Assembly: GCF_014610845.1 (NCBI RefSeq)
Contig: NZ_JABTCG010000002.1
Span: 372,001-436,000, forward strand
DNA length: 64,000 bases
Direction of reading: 5' to 3'
DNA from: Maribacter arenosus
Lineage (GTDB): Bacteria; Bacteroidota; Bacteroidia; Flavobacteriales; Flavobacteriaceae
The position numbers and the translations under genes are program-made. The notes beneath the pieces were generated by a model. It did not search any database, was not told the DNA's origin, and saw only the letters and a program-made list of their open reading frames with translations. Each line of letters opens with the position of its first letter. Position 1 is the first letter of the stretch. This document shows, piece by piece, positions 1 to 7,529 of the stretch.

Positions 1-434
1 AAGTGACCAGTTTAAAAGTTGGCGACCCGGTAAATGTGAAAGCCAGTGTTTTACCTGACAGAACTTTCTTGGGGAAAATCACGTTTATAGCACCGAAATC
101 GGATAGCAGTTTGAATTTTCCGGTGGAAATCGAGATATCGAACAATCCGGACAGCGCCTTGAAGGCGGGCATGTACGGGACGGCAACGTTTACTTCCTGG
201 GACCGGGAAAGCAAAATGATACTGTTAGCTCCTAGAAATGCGTTCTTGGGAAGTGTAAGCAGTAACCAGGTTTTCGTGGCCGAGGATGGAGTTGCAAAAC
301 TGACCGACGTGACGGCCGGAAGAATATTCGGTGATAAGGTCGAAATATTGGATGGTCTGGACAGCAATGAACTCGTAGTAGTTACCGGGCAGATCAATCT
401 ACAGAACGGTTCCAAGATAGACATCATCGACTAG
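1..434 (+). CDS. RND efflux periplasmic adaptor, C-terminal part (5' end outside window)
   Basis: The reading frame is open from the first bases of the window, so this is the tail of a longer gene; the GTG at position 3 is not taken as its start. The visible ~143 residues look like the beta-barrel and membrane-proximal domains of an HlyD/MFP-type membrane fusion protein: a 'GDPVNVKASVLPDRTFLGKITFIAP' type strand pattern interrupted by 'LKAGMYGTATF', then a closing segment 'VVTGQINLQNGSKI', which is typical of these adaptors. In the family the adaptor links an inner-membrane RND pump to a TolC-type outer-membrane channel. The pump gene follows after 41 bp, consistent with one operon. The substrate cannot be read from the sequence. 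Confidence 0.85.
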   Translation, partial: VTSLKVGDPVNVKASVLPDRTFLGKITFIAPKSDSSLNFPVEIEISNNPDSALKAGMYGTATFTSWDRESKMILLAPRNAFLGSVSSNQVFVAEDGVAKLTDVTAGRIFGDKVEILDGLDSNELVVVTGQINLQNGSKIDIID

Positions 435-475
435 AGCCCGACAATAACCTCAAACATTTTATTCCATACTATACT

Positions 476-3400
476 ATGAAATTAGCGGAAATTTCCATAA
501 AACGGCCTTCATTGGTCATTGTGCTGTTTACCATACTTACACTCGGGGGCCTGTTCAGTTATAACCAACTGGGATATGAATTGATACCCAAATTCGACCG
601 AAATGTCATAACCGTCGCCACTATCTACCCCGGTGCCTCGCCCAGCGAGATCGAAAATACCGTGACAAAAAAAATAGAGGATGCGGTTGCCTCCCTGGAG
701 AACATCAAAAAAATAGAATCGCGTTCTTATGAAAGTCTTTCCACGGTTGCGATTACCTTGACGGATGATGCCAATGTTGATTTTTCCCTGAACGATGCAC
801 AACGGAAGATCAATGCCATTATCAGTGATCTGCCCGATGATGCCAAAACACCCTCTTTAAGCAAATTTTCATTGAGCGACCTTCCGATTATGACAATTGG
901 TGCTAATGGCACGATGGATGAAATTAAGTTTTATGACCTGATAGATAAAAAAATTGCCCCTTTGCTTTCCCGGGTCAATGGTGTGGCACAGATAAATTTG
1001 ATCGGGGGGCAAGAAAGGGAAATCCAGGTAAATTTAGATGCCGACCGACTTCAGGGATATAACCTTTCCATACCTCAGGTCCAACAGACCATCCTGGCCT
1101 CGAATTTGGATTTCCCCACAGGAAATATTCAGACCAGACAGCAAAAAATATTGATCCGATTGGCCGGAAAATATATAAGCGTTGAAGAGCTGCGCAATCT
1201 AGTGGTCGCGGATCAAGATGGCATCCAAGTGAGGCTCGGTGATATTGCGGATGTTCAGGACAGTCAAAAAACACCCGAAAAAATTGCAAGGGTAAATCAA
1301 AAAAGTGCCATCCTATTGCAGGTAATCAAGCAGTCCGATGCCAATGCCGTGGCCGTAAGCGAGGATATATTGAAACGGATAGCACAGCTCGAGACCGATT
1401 ATAAAGCCATAGACCTCAAGCTCAATGTCGCCAATGACAGTACTGTTTTTACCTTGGAGGCGGCCGATTCGGTAATCCATGACCTATTGATCGCTGTGTT
1501 ATTGGTAGCGATCGTAATGCTCTTCTTCTTGCACAGTGTAAGAAACTCGCTAATTGTAATGGTGTCCATACCCGCATCGTTGATCGCGACATTTATAGGG
1601 TTTTTGTTGTTGGACTATACCTTGAACCTAATGAGTTTATTGGGATTATCTTTGGTGGTAGGTATCTTGGTGGACGATGCCATCGTTGTACTCGAAAATA
1701 TTTACCGGCATATGGAGATGGGCAAAAACCGTGTCCGTGCGGCCTATGACGGTACCGCTGAAATCGGGGGCACAGTAACATCCATAACGTTGGTAATTGT
1801 GGTGGTCTTTTTTCCAATTGCCATGAGCAGCGGTCTGGTGTCCAAAATTATTACCCAATTTTGTGTGACCATCATAATTTCCACTTTGTTGTCCCTCCTG
1901 GCATCGTTTACCATTATTCCTTGGTTATCGTCCCGTTTTGGAAAATTGGAGCATATAACTGGTAAAAACCTGTTCGGTAGACTTATAATCAAATTCGAAA
2001 CACAATTAAAACGTTTTACGAATTGGATCTCGGGCTTATTGACCTGGTGCCTGGATCATTATAAAACAACCTTGTCTGTCGTCTTGGTTATATTCTTTGC
2101 TTCGATTGCCTTGGTAGGGGCAGGATTTATAGGAGGTGAATTCTTTGCGGCATCGGATAGGGGCGAGTTTTTGGTGCAGATAGAACTACCGAAAGATGCC
2201 TCATTGGAACAAAGTAATTTTATGGCCCAAAAAGCAGAGGCCTTTTTGAATACCCAGGAAGAGGTCAAGAGCCTTATCACTACTGTAGGCCAGACCAGCG
2301 AGGGCTTAGGTGCTTCACAGGCTACCGCTTATAAGGCCGAAATCAACGTTCAAATGGTAGATGAAAAGGAACGGCTGGACGATTCTTATGTATTTGCCGC
2401 CAAAACAAAACGTCGTTTGGAGAAAATATTGGTAGGCGCCAAAGTGAAGACTGTACCTATAAGTCTTTTGGGAGTGGCGGAGGAAGCCCCGTTGGCCTTG
2501 GTCGTGACCGGGCCTAGTTTGGATAGTGCCATGGTCTTTGCCAGAAAGGCCGAGGCGGAACTATATAAAATTCCCGGGGCCACGGAAATCGAATTGTCCG
2601 TAGAAACGGGAAACCCTGAAATCAATGTTCAGGTAGATCGGGATAAGATGACCTCTCTAGGCTTATCGTTACAAACGGTAGGATTGACAATGCAGACCGC
2701 ATTCAACGGGAATACCGATGGCAAATTCAGGGCGGGAGAATATGAATATGATATTAACATACGCTACAATAGTTTTGATAGAAAAAGCATTGCCGACGTA
2801 GGGGATTTGATCCTTACAAACAATCAAGGGCAAGAAGTAAAACTCTCACAATTCGCCGAGATCGTGGAAGCTTCAGGCCCGAGCCAATTGGAACGTCGGG
2901 ACAAAACCGCGTCGGTTACCGTAAAGGGGCAGTCCGTTGGCCGGCCGGCCGGTACGGTCGCGGATGAATGGGAAGCTGCCTTCCAAAATGTCGAACGGCC
3001 CACGGGAGTGGATTATGTATGGGGAGGCGATAAAGAAAGGCAGTCGGAAGGGTTTGGAACACTAGGAATTGCTATGTTGGCGGCGATCATATTGGTCTAT
3101 TTAGTAATGGTTTCCCTGTACGACAGTTTTGTGCACCCCTTCGTAGTTCTTTTTTCCATTCCATTATCGTTCATCGGAGCTTTGCTGGCATTGGCGTTAA
3201 CAAATAATTCCCTGAACATCTTTACCATTCTTGGTATAATTATGTTGATCGGGCTAGTGTGTAAAAACGCCATTATCCTGGTTGACTTTGCCAATGAAAG
3301 GGTCCGGTCGGGGGAAACGGTCAGGAACGCTTTGATACAGGCCAACCACGCACGTCTCCGCCCAATTCTGATGACCACCATTGCCATGGTTTTCGGGATG

Positions 3401-3646
3401 CTTCCCATTGCTTTGGCCTCAGGCCCGGGATCAGGATGGAAAAATGGTCTTGCCTGGGTTATTATCGGAGGTTTGATTAGTTCACTTTTCTTGACCTTGA
3501 TAATAGTACCGGTAATATATAATTTAATGGAAAAATTGGTACTTAAGTTTACCAAGGGAACAAAAACTGATTATGAGGGGCTCATGGTGGCCGATTACGA
3601 GCATAAAAAATTGGTAGATGGCTTTAACCCAGACCATACGCTCTGA
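476..3646 (+). CDS. RND efflux pump permease, HAE1/AcrB-like
   Basis: A full-length 1056-residue inner-membrane transporter, the usual size for AcrB/MexB relatives. It starts with the typical amphipathic 'MKLAEISIKRPSLVIVLF' helix and first membrane segment, has two large periplasmic loops and two sets of membrane helices. The proton-relay acidic pair is present in the fourth membrane segment ('GILVDDAIVVLENIYRH', D400/D401). The second half repeats the fold ('LIGLVCKNAIILVDFANE'). In this family the pump exports drugs, detergents or other amphiphiles using the proton gradient, together with the adaptor encoded just upstream. The TolC partner is not in the window on this side and may lie upstream. 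It is followed by a degenerate region, so it is probably the last gene of its operon. Confidence 0.93.
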   Translation: MKLAEISIKRPSLVIVLFTILTLGGLFSYNQLGYELIPKFDRNVITVATIYPGASPSEIENTVTKKIEDAVASLENIKKIESRSYESLSTVAITLTDDANVDFSLNDAQRKINAIISDLPDDAKTPSLSKFSLSDLPIMTIGANGTMDEIKFYDLIDKKIAPLLSRVNGVAQINLIGGQEREIQVNLDADRLQGYNLSIPQVQQTILASNLDFPTGNIQTRQQKILIRLAGKYISVEELRNLVVADQDGIQVRLGDIADVQDSQKTPEKIARVNQKSAILLQVIKQSDANAVAVSEDILKRIAQLETDYKAIDLKLNVANDSTVFTLEAADSVIHDLLIAVLLVAIVMLFFLHSVRNSLIVMVSIPASLIATFIGFLLLDYTLNLMSLLGLSLVVGILVDDAIVVLENIYRHMEMGKNRVRAAYDGTAEIGGTVTSITLVIVVVFFPIAMSSGLVSKIITQFCVTIIISTLLSLLASFTIIPWLSSRFGKLEHITGKNLFGRLIIKFETQLKRFTNWISGLLTWCLDHYKTTLSVVLVIFFASIALVGAGFIGGEFFAASDRGEFLVQIELPKDASLEQSNFMAQKAEAFLNTQEEVKSLITTVGQTSEGLGASQATAYKAEINVQMVDEKERLDDSYVFAAKTKRRLEKILVGAKVKTVPISLLGVAEEAPLALVVTGPSLDSAMVFARKAEAELYKIPGATEIELSVETGNPEINVQVDRDKMTSLGLSLQTVGLTMQTAFNGNTDGKFRAGEYEYDINIRYNSFDRKSIADVGDLILTNNQGQEVKLSQFAEIVEASGPSQLERRDKTASVTVKGQSVGRPAGTVADEWEAAFQNVERPTGVDYVWGGDKERQSEGFGTLGIAMLAAIILVYLVMVSLYDSFVHPFVVLFSIPLSFIGALLALALTNNSLNIFTILGIIMLIGLVCKNAIILVDFANERVRSGETVRNALIQANHARLRPILMTTIAMVFGMLPIALASGPGSGWKNGLAWVIIGGLISSLFLTLIIVPVIYNLMEKLVLKFTKGTKTDYEGLMVADYEHKKLVDGFNPDHTL

Positions 3647-3689
3647 TATGCTGGCCCGTGTTCTGGTTGTTGCGCTTTATCGATTTCTA

Positions 3690-4016
3690 AAAAGATTTCT
3701 CTATGGTACCCCTTGGTAACCTCTTGTCCGAGCAAGACGAACAATGTTTAAGGAGCATCAAAACCAGATTGCCCTGCGGGCCGCGAATCGAAACCGGCCC
3801 CTTTTTTAGATTCGCCAGACCAAGGTATCGATCAGGGTATCCCCTCGGCAACGGCGGATTTCAGGCTGACGGCCTTAGCGTTTAACTTGAGAAGAATATT
3901 TAACACCAAACAACCCTGCAAAGACCATTTTACCTTTACTCAAGGCTGTCAAGGACCTTAAAGCCCATTGGTGGGCTATAAACGAACTTGGAAGATTTAT
4001 TCAGGAATACCGCTGA
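3690..4016 (+). pseudogene. Decayed transposase 3' remnant (DDE, IS1182-like)
   Basis: No intact gene is present between 3647 and 4055. One frame through 3854-3908 reads 'ADFRLTALAFNLRRIFNT', which resembles the C-terminal 'TAFNLRRIFN' signature of IS1182-type DDE transposases. After a +1 shift the frame stays open through 'LKAVKDLKAHWWAINELGRF' to a TGA at 4014. The upstream part (about 3690-3850) is open but does not match recognisably. I infer an old frameshifted insertion-sequence fragment. The family assignment rests on this one short motif and is tentative. Confidence 0.45.
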
Positions 4017-4055
4017 ATCCAAAACAGCAGGATATCACACTACACACTAATTGAA

Positions 4056-4412
4056 TTATTTTTCGGACTTATCGCCAAAGATTTTCTTTCTATGATTAAT
4101 ACCCCAATTCTGCAATTCTAAAATAACTTTTTTTAACGTTTTAGAATGTTCTGTAGGCGTATATTTTGTTCGGACCGGAAAGCCATTTAAAACAGTTCTA
4201 GTAATCAACTGATTTTCTTCCATATCCTTCAATTCCTTCGACAAAACTTTGGTACTTAACTTTGGAATACTCCGTTCTATCTCTCTAAAGTGCTTGTTCC
4301 CTTCCCAAACTGAAATTAGGATTAAAAGTTTCCATTTACCACCAATTACATCTAAAGTGTCCCTTACAGGTACCAAAGCGGACATACACTCTTTATGTTC
4401 TTTTTTTTTCAT
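4056..4412 (-). CDS. HxlR family winged-helix transcriptional regulator
   Basis: A 118-residue one-domain DNA-binding protein. It has the HxlR layout: a short N-terminus with a cysteine (C9), 'VRDTLDVIGGKWKLLILISV', the recognition-helix region 'FREIERSIPKLSTKVLSKEL' and the wing 'TRTVLNGFPVRTKYTPTE'. HxlR proteins are dimeric regulators, often sensing reactive aldehydes, quinones or oxidants through a conserved cysteine; that role is inferred from the family. The gene diverges from a DoxX-like membrane protein gene, and the 113 bp between them hold three tandem copies of a GATTACC-containing repeat, so it probably regulates itself and the neighbour. Confidence 0.9.
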   Translation of the reverse strand: MKKKEHKECMSALVPVRDTLDVIGGKWKLLILISVWEGNKHFREIERSIPKLSTKVLSKELKDMEENQLITRTVLNGFPVRTKYTPTEHSKTLKKVILELQNWGINHRKKIFGDKSEK

Positions 4413-4427
4413 CTCTATTAATTTAAT

Positions 4428-4480
4428 GATTACCTAAAAGTAACTGATTACCAAAAGGTAACTGATTACCAATGGTAATC
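4428..4480. promoter_or_regulatory. Three tandem 18-bp operator-like repeats between hxlR and doxX
   Basis: Three adjacent copies occur at 4428-4445, 4446-4463 and 4464-4480. Each begins GATTACC, and the second and third are imperfect palindromes (GATTACCAAAAGGTAACT and GATTACCAATGGTAATC). The 18-bp period and GTAAT/ATTAC symmetry fit a dimeric winged-helix regulator binding side by side. They lie in the short gap between the divergent HxlR and DoxX-like genes, which is the natural place for an HxlR operator. Confidence 0.7.
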
Positions 4481-4525
4481 AAAAATAGTTAAATTTGATG
4501 TGCCATCAATAAAACCCATCGCAAA

Positions 4526-4945
4526 ATGAAAAACAAGATTCTTACAGTATTATGTATCCTATTCGGATTAATGATGATTAATTCAGGTTTAAACAAATTC
4601 TTCAACTATATGCCTATGCCCGAAATGTCTGAAGAAATGATGCAAATTATTGGCAGTTTTATGGCAATAAAATGGATTTTTCCACTTGTTGCATTTATTG
4701 AAATCATTGGAGGAGCTTTAACAGCAATCCCGAAAACAAGAGCATTGGGAGCGTTAGTAATTCTACCTGTTATGGTAGGGATAATTGTCCATCATTTAGT
4801 ACACGACCTATCAGGTATTGGAATCGCATTAATATTATTTGCAATCAATATTTGGGTCATTGTTGCCAACTGGAATAAATACCAGCCAATCATAGCAAGC
4901 GAAAAAAACCAAATAAAAGAAAAGTCCGAACCAATAAATAGTTAG
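4526..4945 (+). CDS. DoxX-like small integral membrane protein
   Basis: 139 residues with four predicted membrane segments (about 5-25, 48-70, 75-95 and 98-118) and a short charged cytosolic tail. The pattern 'GLMMINSGLNKF' in the first helix and 'IEIIGGALTAIP' in the third are typical of DoxX/DoxD-type quinone-associated membrane proteins. The precise reaction is unknown. It is transcribed away from the HxlR regulator across the triple operator, which suggests induction by whatever the regulator senses, possibly a redox-active or electrophilic compound (inference). Confidence 0.8.
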   Translation: MKNKILTVLCILFGLMMINSGLNKFFNYMPMPEMSEEMMQIIGSFMAIKWIFPLVAFIEIIGGALTAIPKTRALGALVILPVMVGIIVHHLVHDLSGIGIALILFAINIWVIVANWNKYQPIIASEKNQIKEKSEPINS

Positions 4946-5029
4946 TAGAATCCTTTGCAAAAACCCCTTTTCGATCTTGACTTGCTTTGATACTATGGTT
5001 ATCTTAATGTTGTCGACAAAAATCGCTTA

Positions 5030-5330
5030 ATAATAGGGCAGTTGAGTTTTTCGGACATCGATCAAAGAGCCTTTCCCCCAGGCCCTCGCATACCAGAGCT
5101 TCCTTGAAGTGCCATATTGTCGTGAAGCCAGCACCGTGGTAGTGTTGCTTTCATCTGCCCGCGAAGTGCTAGAAGCTGAGCCGGTCGTTGACTTGGTCCC
5201 CGAGTTCCAGGTCGCTCAGGTCGTAGAGGTGCTGCGGGAAAAGTATCTTGACCTTGACCGAAAGGTCGCGGTGCGTTGCACCGCCGATCCTAGGACTCGC
5301 TCTGTCGACCACCTTGACCTGAATACGGGA
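5030..5330 (-). pseudogene. IS5-family transposase remnant (N-terminal part)
   Basis: Read on the minus strand, one frame gives 'VKILFPQHLYDLSDLELGD', then 'QVNDRLSF' followed by in-frame stops. After a shift it gives 'GFTTIWHFKEALVCEGLGER' and 'LFDRCPK'. This order matches the N-terminal DUF772 region of IS5-family transposases, where 'LYxLSDxExxxQxxDRxSF' is followed by 'TIWxFREAL..AGLxExLF'. At least two disruptions and loss of the DDE domain make it a dead fragment. A long plus-strand ORF over the same bases is its shadow. The stretch is more GC-rich than its neighbours, consistent with foreign origin. Confidence 0.75.
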
Positions 5331-5356
5331 GGAGGTCAACCTTTTATTTTCAAGTG

Positions 5357-6172
5357 TTATTCTATTGGAATTGACAATAATGGTATGTTTATACCTGAAG
5401 CCATAACTCTTGTTTTACTTCTATGGACTATAGATTCCCAAAAACCATATTTTTTTGGCATCATCACTAACATATCAAAACTTGATTTGTCAATCTCCTT
5501 CTCTATTGCTTTTATTACAGCATCTGAGTTCACTTTCTTATAAAAATATGTAACATTTTCTAGACCTTTTTCTATATTCTGATAAGCTTTGTTTTCTGAT
5601 TTTAGTTCATTTATTTTTTTCTCTACATAAAACACAGTTACTTCAGACTTAAGCTGAATGGCAATTCTCCTTAATTTTGCCAATGTTCGTAAAGGTACAT
5701 CACTCATTACATCACAGGCAAAAAGAATTTTGTGTATTCCAGAATATTTTGCGTTTACAGGAATAGCCAATACTGGAAAATTTTTCATGCTGATTAAGGT
5801 TGTTGTTGGATTTCCCAGCAAATTTTGTTCTAGTGATTTGGCTGACATTCCCATAACTAAAAATTTTGAGTTATGTAATTTCATTACAGAATCTATTTCA
5901 AGTTCAAAATCCAAATAACTACATTGATACTCAACTTTAATTTTAAATTTATTGGATAATTTTAAAGCCTGTTTTCTTAATTTTTCTTTGGTTTTTTCAA
6001 TTAAGGCATCCATTGAAGTCGCTGATATTCGTGCATTAGAGGCGTGAATAGGCAACTTAAAAGCATTAAAAAGCACCAGTCTTGTATTTAATAGTTGAGC
6101 TAATGATGCTGAATATAGTACAGCGTTATCTGATGTTCTGGAAAAATTTGTTGCAACTAAGATTGAGTACAT
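5357..6172 (-). CDS. Universal stress protein (tandem UspA domains)
   Basis: 271 residues from the ATG at 6172. The N-terminus 'MYSILVATNFSRTSDNAVLY' is the canonical start of a UspA fold, so the 19-codon upstream extension is not used. It contains two Usp-like halves: residues ~1-140 with 'FLVMGMSAKSLEQNLLGNPT', and ~145-271 ending 'HRSKTRVMASGINIPLLSIP'. Two-domain Usp proteins are common in Bacteroidota; they are cytosolic and often bind ATP or related ligands during stress, but no specific role can be read here. It sits between two insertion-sequence remnants, in an accessory segment. Confidence 0.85.
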   Translation of the reverse strand: MYSILVATNFSRTSDNAVLYSASLAQLLNTRLVLFNAFKLPIHASNARISATSMDALIEKTKEKLRKQALKLSNKFKIKVEYQCSYLDFELEIDSVMKLHNSKFLVMGMSAKSLEQNLLGNPTTTLISMKNFPVLAIPVNAKYSGIHKILFACDVMSDVPLRTLAKLRRIAIQLKSEVTVFYVEKKINELKSENKAYQNIEKGLENVTYFYKKVNSDAVIKAIEKEIDKSSFDMLVMMPKKYGFWESIVHRSKTRVMASGINIPLLSIPIE

Positions 6173-6189
6173 AGTTTTGGTTAATAATG

Positions 6190-6480
6190 CCGGATATTTC
6201 AGAGTGGTCGTGCCACCTGTTTCGGTCAAACAGTGCCACTTTGAAAGATACTGTAATTGTATAAAAAAATAATGTCATTCGTTCTTTGAACACACCTTTT
6301 TCCCCTTTGAGGTCGATCCTGTGCGAGGAGTTCACTGTCCCGTTCAGGATGGCATCGGCCATAGTCCAGAAGTCCATTTTTGTGCGTAGACCACTACTCC
6401 AACAGCCACGGCCGTTTTATGGGACTAAATTTGGCAGCAGATTTTTTAGGCATTGTGAAATACAAATTGGATTTTCATGT
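6190..6480. other. Gap with possible insertion-sequence debris
   Basis: About 300 bp between the stress protein and the Nudix regulator have no convincing gene. Plus-strand 6205-6245 contains two TGCCAC motifs around CTGTTTCGGTCAAACAG, resembling the multiple terminal repeats of IS21-family elements. On the minus strand, a stretch reading 'MDFWTMADAILNGTVNSSHR' (about 6320-6377) could be a transposase N-terminus. Neither is strong enough to name an element. Confidence 0.3.
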
Positions 6481-6489
6481 TAAGCCCAT

Positions 6490-7314
6490 TCATAAAACAC
6501 CAATACCTTTTTTAACCAGTTCATTGTATTTATCCTTATCAAAACGATACAAATAGGGCGCTTTATTTGCAGCACCACTCATCTTTTTCTTCAAGCGGTC
6601 GAAAATCCCTAATTTTAACATTTTTCGCTGAAAATTGCTCCTTTCCAACTTTTCATTTAGAAACGCTTCGTACAATTTTTGAAGATCTTTCATGGTAAAC
6701 TCATCCGGTAAAAGGTTCATGCTTATGGGCAAATAATTTAGTTGGACCCGTATAAAATCCAAACATTTACGTATTATCCGATCATGGTCCATTATCAGGT
6801 CTGGTATATTATCAATAGCTACCCAATCATATTTTTCGTTCATTTGACCAGAACTATATTCAACTTTTACCTTGCTTATATCTACCAAGGCAAAATATCC
6901 CGTGGTGATATACCTACGGTTCATCCAATCATAATATTTGGGATAGTTTAATTTTACGTGATCTAAATACTGCCTGCCTTTTTCAGAAAAAGAATTATCC
7001 ATTATACTGGGCCGGTCTTTTCGTCCAAACGTATGGAACTGCTTCAAAAAAACGGATTCCAGACCTGTCCGTACCTTTAAAACATGATAAGCGGCATCCC
7101 TTAAGTCCTTGTTTTTTGGAATCATCCCCCCAGGCAGCATCCGGAGGTCGTCAAACTCCATTTTTAACAGCAATACCTTGACTTTCTGCTTTTCGTATCC
7201 CAAAATGACACAATCGACGGAACTTCCCGGATGCCAATTCTCTATGGCATCCTCCATTTCCCTCAGGTCTTGTATTTCATCTTCTAATCCTCTTGTTAGG
7301 AATTCCTTCTCCAT
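6490..7314 (-). CDS. NrtR/AraR-type Nudix-domain transcriptional regulator
   Basis: 274 residues. Residues ~30-170 form a Nudix-like domain ('VDCVILGYEKQKVKVLLLKM', 'LRMLPGGMIPKNKDLRDAAY') and ~195-270 a winged helix ('FTMKDLQKLYEAFLNEKLER', 'YLYRFDKDKYNEL'). The Nudix box is degenerate: the REUxEE catalytic glutamates are replaced ('YHVLKVRTGLE'), so the domain should act as a ligand sensor, not a hydrolase. In Bacteroidota such proteins regulate sugar catabolism (AraR-like) or NAD metabolism (NrtR). It diverges from the GH3-TonB receptor-sulfatase genes, with operator-like palindromes between, so I infer that it regulates that cluster. Confidence 0.85.
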   Translation of the reverse strand: MEKEFLTRGLEDEIQDLREMEDAIENWHPGSSVDCVILGYEKQKVKVLLLKMEFDDLRMLPGGMIPKNKDLRDAAYHVLKVRTGLESVFLKQFHTFGRKDRPSIMDNSFSEKGRQYLDHVKLNYPKYYDWMNRRYITTGYFALVDISKVKVEYSSGQMNEKYDWVAIDNIPDLIMDHDRIIRKCLDFIRVQLNYLPISMNLLPDEFTMKDLQKLYEAFLNEKLERSNFQRKMLKLGIFDRLKKKMSGAANKAPYLYRFDKDKYNELVKKGIGVL

Positions 7315-7455
7315 GATATTCTTTTCTAAATTTTATACATCGTTCCTTGTCCAACGGTATCGGGGATTCCAATTTAAGCAATAAACCTAAATAATGAAGC
7401 CAATAAGTCTACCATCAATAAAAAATGCCTATTCAAAGATATAAACAAATTGTTA

Positions 7456-7514
7456 TTGTGTAAAAAAGATACAATATATTTTGTAGTTTAAAATTTGTTT
7501 TTTACTATTGTATC
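7456..7514 (+). promoter_or_regulatory. Promoter and inverted-repeat operator of the GH3 locus
   Basis: A perfect 9-bp inverted repeat GATACAATA (7468-7476) / TATTGTATC (7506-7514) brackets a plausible Bacteroidota promoter: TTTG at 7480-7483, 19 bp, then TACTATTG at 7503-7510. A second imperfect palindrome, ATTGTGT..ATACAAT, covers 7456-7475. Its position over the promoter suggests repression, most simply by the divergently encoded Nudix-type regulator (inference). Confidence 0.55.
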
Positions 7515-7529
7515 AAAATAACACATTAA

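Noticed and set aside
5109-5543. 144-codon plus-strand ORF
   Set aside because: It runs across the IS5 remnant and the end of the stress protein gene; the opposite strand explains both parts.
6173-6229. N-terminal extension of the universal stress protein
   Set aside because: The extension lies in insertion-sequence-like DNA, and the Usp fold begins exactly at the later ATG.
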